A DNA stretch of 5,633 nt from Acidimicrobiaceae bacterium. Lineage in GTDB: Bacteria > Actinomycetota > Acidimicrobiia > Acidimicrobiales > RAAP-2. This document shows, piece by piece, positions 4,687 through 5,633 of the stretch; position 1 is the first letter of the stretch, and every line of letters starts with the position of its first letter. Location: the NCBI GenBank assembly GCA_003157945.1, contig PMFY01000464.1, forward strand, positions 1,125-6,757. Reading direction: 5' to 3'. The notes under the pieces were generated by a model. It worked only from the letters and a program-made list of their open reading frames with translations, was not told where the DNA came from and searched no databases. Both the position numbers and the translations under genes were made by a program.

Positions 4687-5633
4687 ATGAGGATCATCCA
4701 CACCAGCGACTGGCACCTGGGCCGGAGGTTCGAGCGCGAGCCCCTCGAGGAGGACCAGCGGGCCTTCCTGGCCTGGCTGGCCGACCTGGTGGCGGAGCGG
4801 CAGGTCGACCTGGTGATCGTGGCCGGCGACGTCTACGACCGGTCGCAGCCCGCGGAGGACGCGGTGGCCCTGCTCGACCGCGGCCTCGACGGACTGCGGG
4901 GCGCCGGGGCGGAGGTCGTCCTCATCCCGGGCAACCACGACAGCGCCCGACGGCTCGGCTTCGGGGCGGTCCGACAGTCCCTCGGCGGGGTGCACGTGTT
5001 CGCCGACGAGCGCACACCCCCCACGCCGACGGTGCTGGAACTGCGGGGCGAACGGGTCGCCCTGGTGGCCGTCCCGTTCCTCGACCCCCACGGGGCCCCA
5101 CCGCCGCCGACGTCCGGGGACGGCGCCCACCGGGCGCCCACCCACGAGTCGGTCCTGGTCGACGCCCTGCAGGCGGGTCGCCTCGGCCTCGCCGACCTCG
5201 ACCCGATGCCGTCCATCGCCGTGGCCCACGCCTACGTGTCCGGGGCGGGACTGTCGGACTCCGAGCGCACCCTGGCGGTCGGCGGGGCCGACCAGGTGGA
5301 CCCCGCGGTGTTCGCCGGCTTCGACTACGTCGCCCTCGGCCACCTCCACCGCCCCCAGCGCATCGGTGGGTCCGACACCCTCGCCTACTCGGGGTCGCCC
5401 CTCCCCTATTCGTTCAGCGAGGACCACCCGAAGTCCGTCCGCCTCCTCGAGGTCCGCCGGGGCGAGGTCGTCGACGTCACCACGGAGTCCGTGCCGGTGG
5501 GACGCGGGGTCGTGACGCTGACCGGCACCCTGGACGGTCTCCTGGCCGATCCCGCCCACGAGCGGTTCGTCGACCGCTGGGTGGCGGCACGGCTCACCGA
5601 CGACACGGTCCAGACCCAGCCCATGGAGCGCCT
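4687..5633 (+). CDS. sbcD: Exonuclease subunit SbcD (Mre11-like metallophosphoesterase), C-terminus cut by the window edge
   Basis: The first 315 codons are present with no stop; SbcD proteins are usually about 370-400 residues, so the end is missing only because the window ends. All nuclease motifs expected here are intact: Asp8 and His10 (SDWHLG), Asp48 in GDVYDR (47-52), Asn83-His84-Asp85 in GNHDS (82-86), His181 in VAHAYV, and GHLH with His219 and His221. The following segment YSGSPLPYSFSE and the lysine-containing stretch after it are hallmarks of SbcD. It forms a two-metal (usually Mn) nuclease that works with the SMC-like ATPase SbcC, opening DNA hairpins and processing blocked double-strand ends in the cytoplasm. 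A Pro-rich loop (about 134-153) looks longer than usual. sbcC would be expected directly downstream, outside the window. No promoter is visible just upstream. Confidence 0.96.
   Translation, partial: MRIIHTSDWHLGRRFEREPLEEDQRAFLAWLADLVAERQVDLVIVAGDVYDRSQPAEDAVALLDRGLDGLRGAGAEVVLIPGNHDSARRLGFGAVRQSLGGVHVFADERTPPTPTVLELRGERVALVAVPFLDPHGAPPPPTSGDGAHRAPTHESVLVDALQAGRLGLADLDPMPSIAVAHAYVSGAGLSDSERTLAVGGADQVDPAVFAGFDYVALGHLHRPQRIGGSDTLAYSGSPLPYSFSEDHPKSVRLLEVRRGEVVDVTTESVPVGRGVVTLTGTLDGLLADPAHERFVDRWVAARLTDDTVQTQPMER

Noticed and set aside
3384..4703. Long - strand open frame opposite the serine hydrolase gene.
   Set aside because: Low-complexity Gly/Arg/Val-rich product with no motifs, while the + strand frame carries all catalytic motifs of a known family. 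The same holds for the - strand frames at 2851-3873 and 4549-5559.

Overview
The window is a very GC-rich, densely packed bacterial segment. GTG starts, short GTGA stop/start overlaps, near-exclusive use of G/C-ending codons and the enzyme families present all suggest a high-GC actinobacterium. An Acidimicrobiia-type or mycobacteria-like environmental lineage is my guess, because no rRNA or other taxonomic marker is present. I see no tRNA, rRNA, CRISPR array, insertion sequence or phage gene.

Left block, bases 1-1711, + strand: the last codons of a short-chain dehydrogenase/reductase (SDR); an overlapping gene for a dihydrodipicolinate/2,4-diaminopentanoate dehydrogenase-like NAD(P)-binding oxidoreductase; and, after a 63-base gap holding a strong GC stem-loop, a SnoaL-like (NTF2-fold) small protein. 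This looks like a catabolic or secondary-metabolic operon whose beginning lies off the left edge.

Middle, bases 1757-2512, - strand: a complete classical SDR with a full catalytic tetrad. It converges on the left block and is divergent from the right block. A TANNNT -10-like hexamer sits exactly six bases before its ATG, so it is probably read as a leaderless mRNA.

Right block, bases 2668-4625, + strand: an alpha/beta hydrolase followed, with a GTGA overlap, by a serine hydrolase of the class C beta-lactamase/esterase fold. They look like a translationally coupled pair of cytoplasmic ester, lactone or amide hydrolases. Bases 4687-5633 hold the first 315 codons of sbcD, the nuclease subunit of the SbcCD DNA repair complex; sbcC would be expected beyond the right edge.

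Together the metabolic genes (dehydrogenases, a SnoaL-like protein, two hydrolases) fit breakdown or modification of an unidentified small lipid-like or cyclic compound, and sbcD marks a return to housekeeping functions. No gene here is clearly a new system. The less ordinary points are the gene combination, the tandem hydrolase pair, the probable leaderless promoter, GC stem-loops at three gene boundaries, and C-rich direct repeats in the divergent intergenic region.
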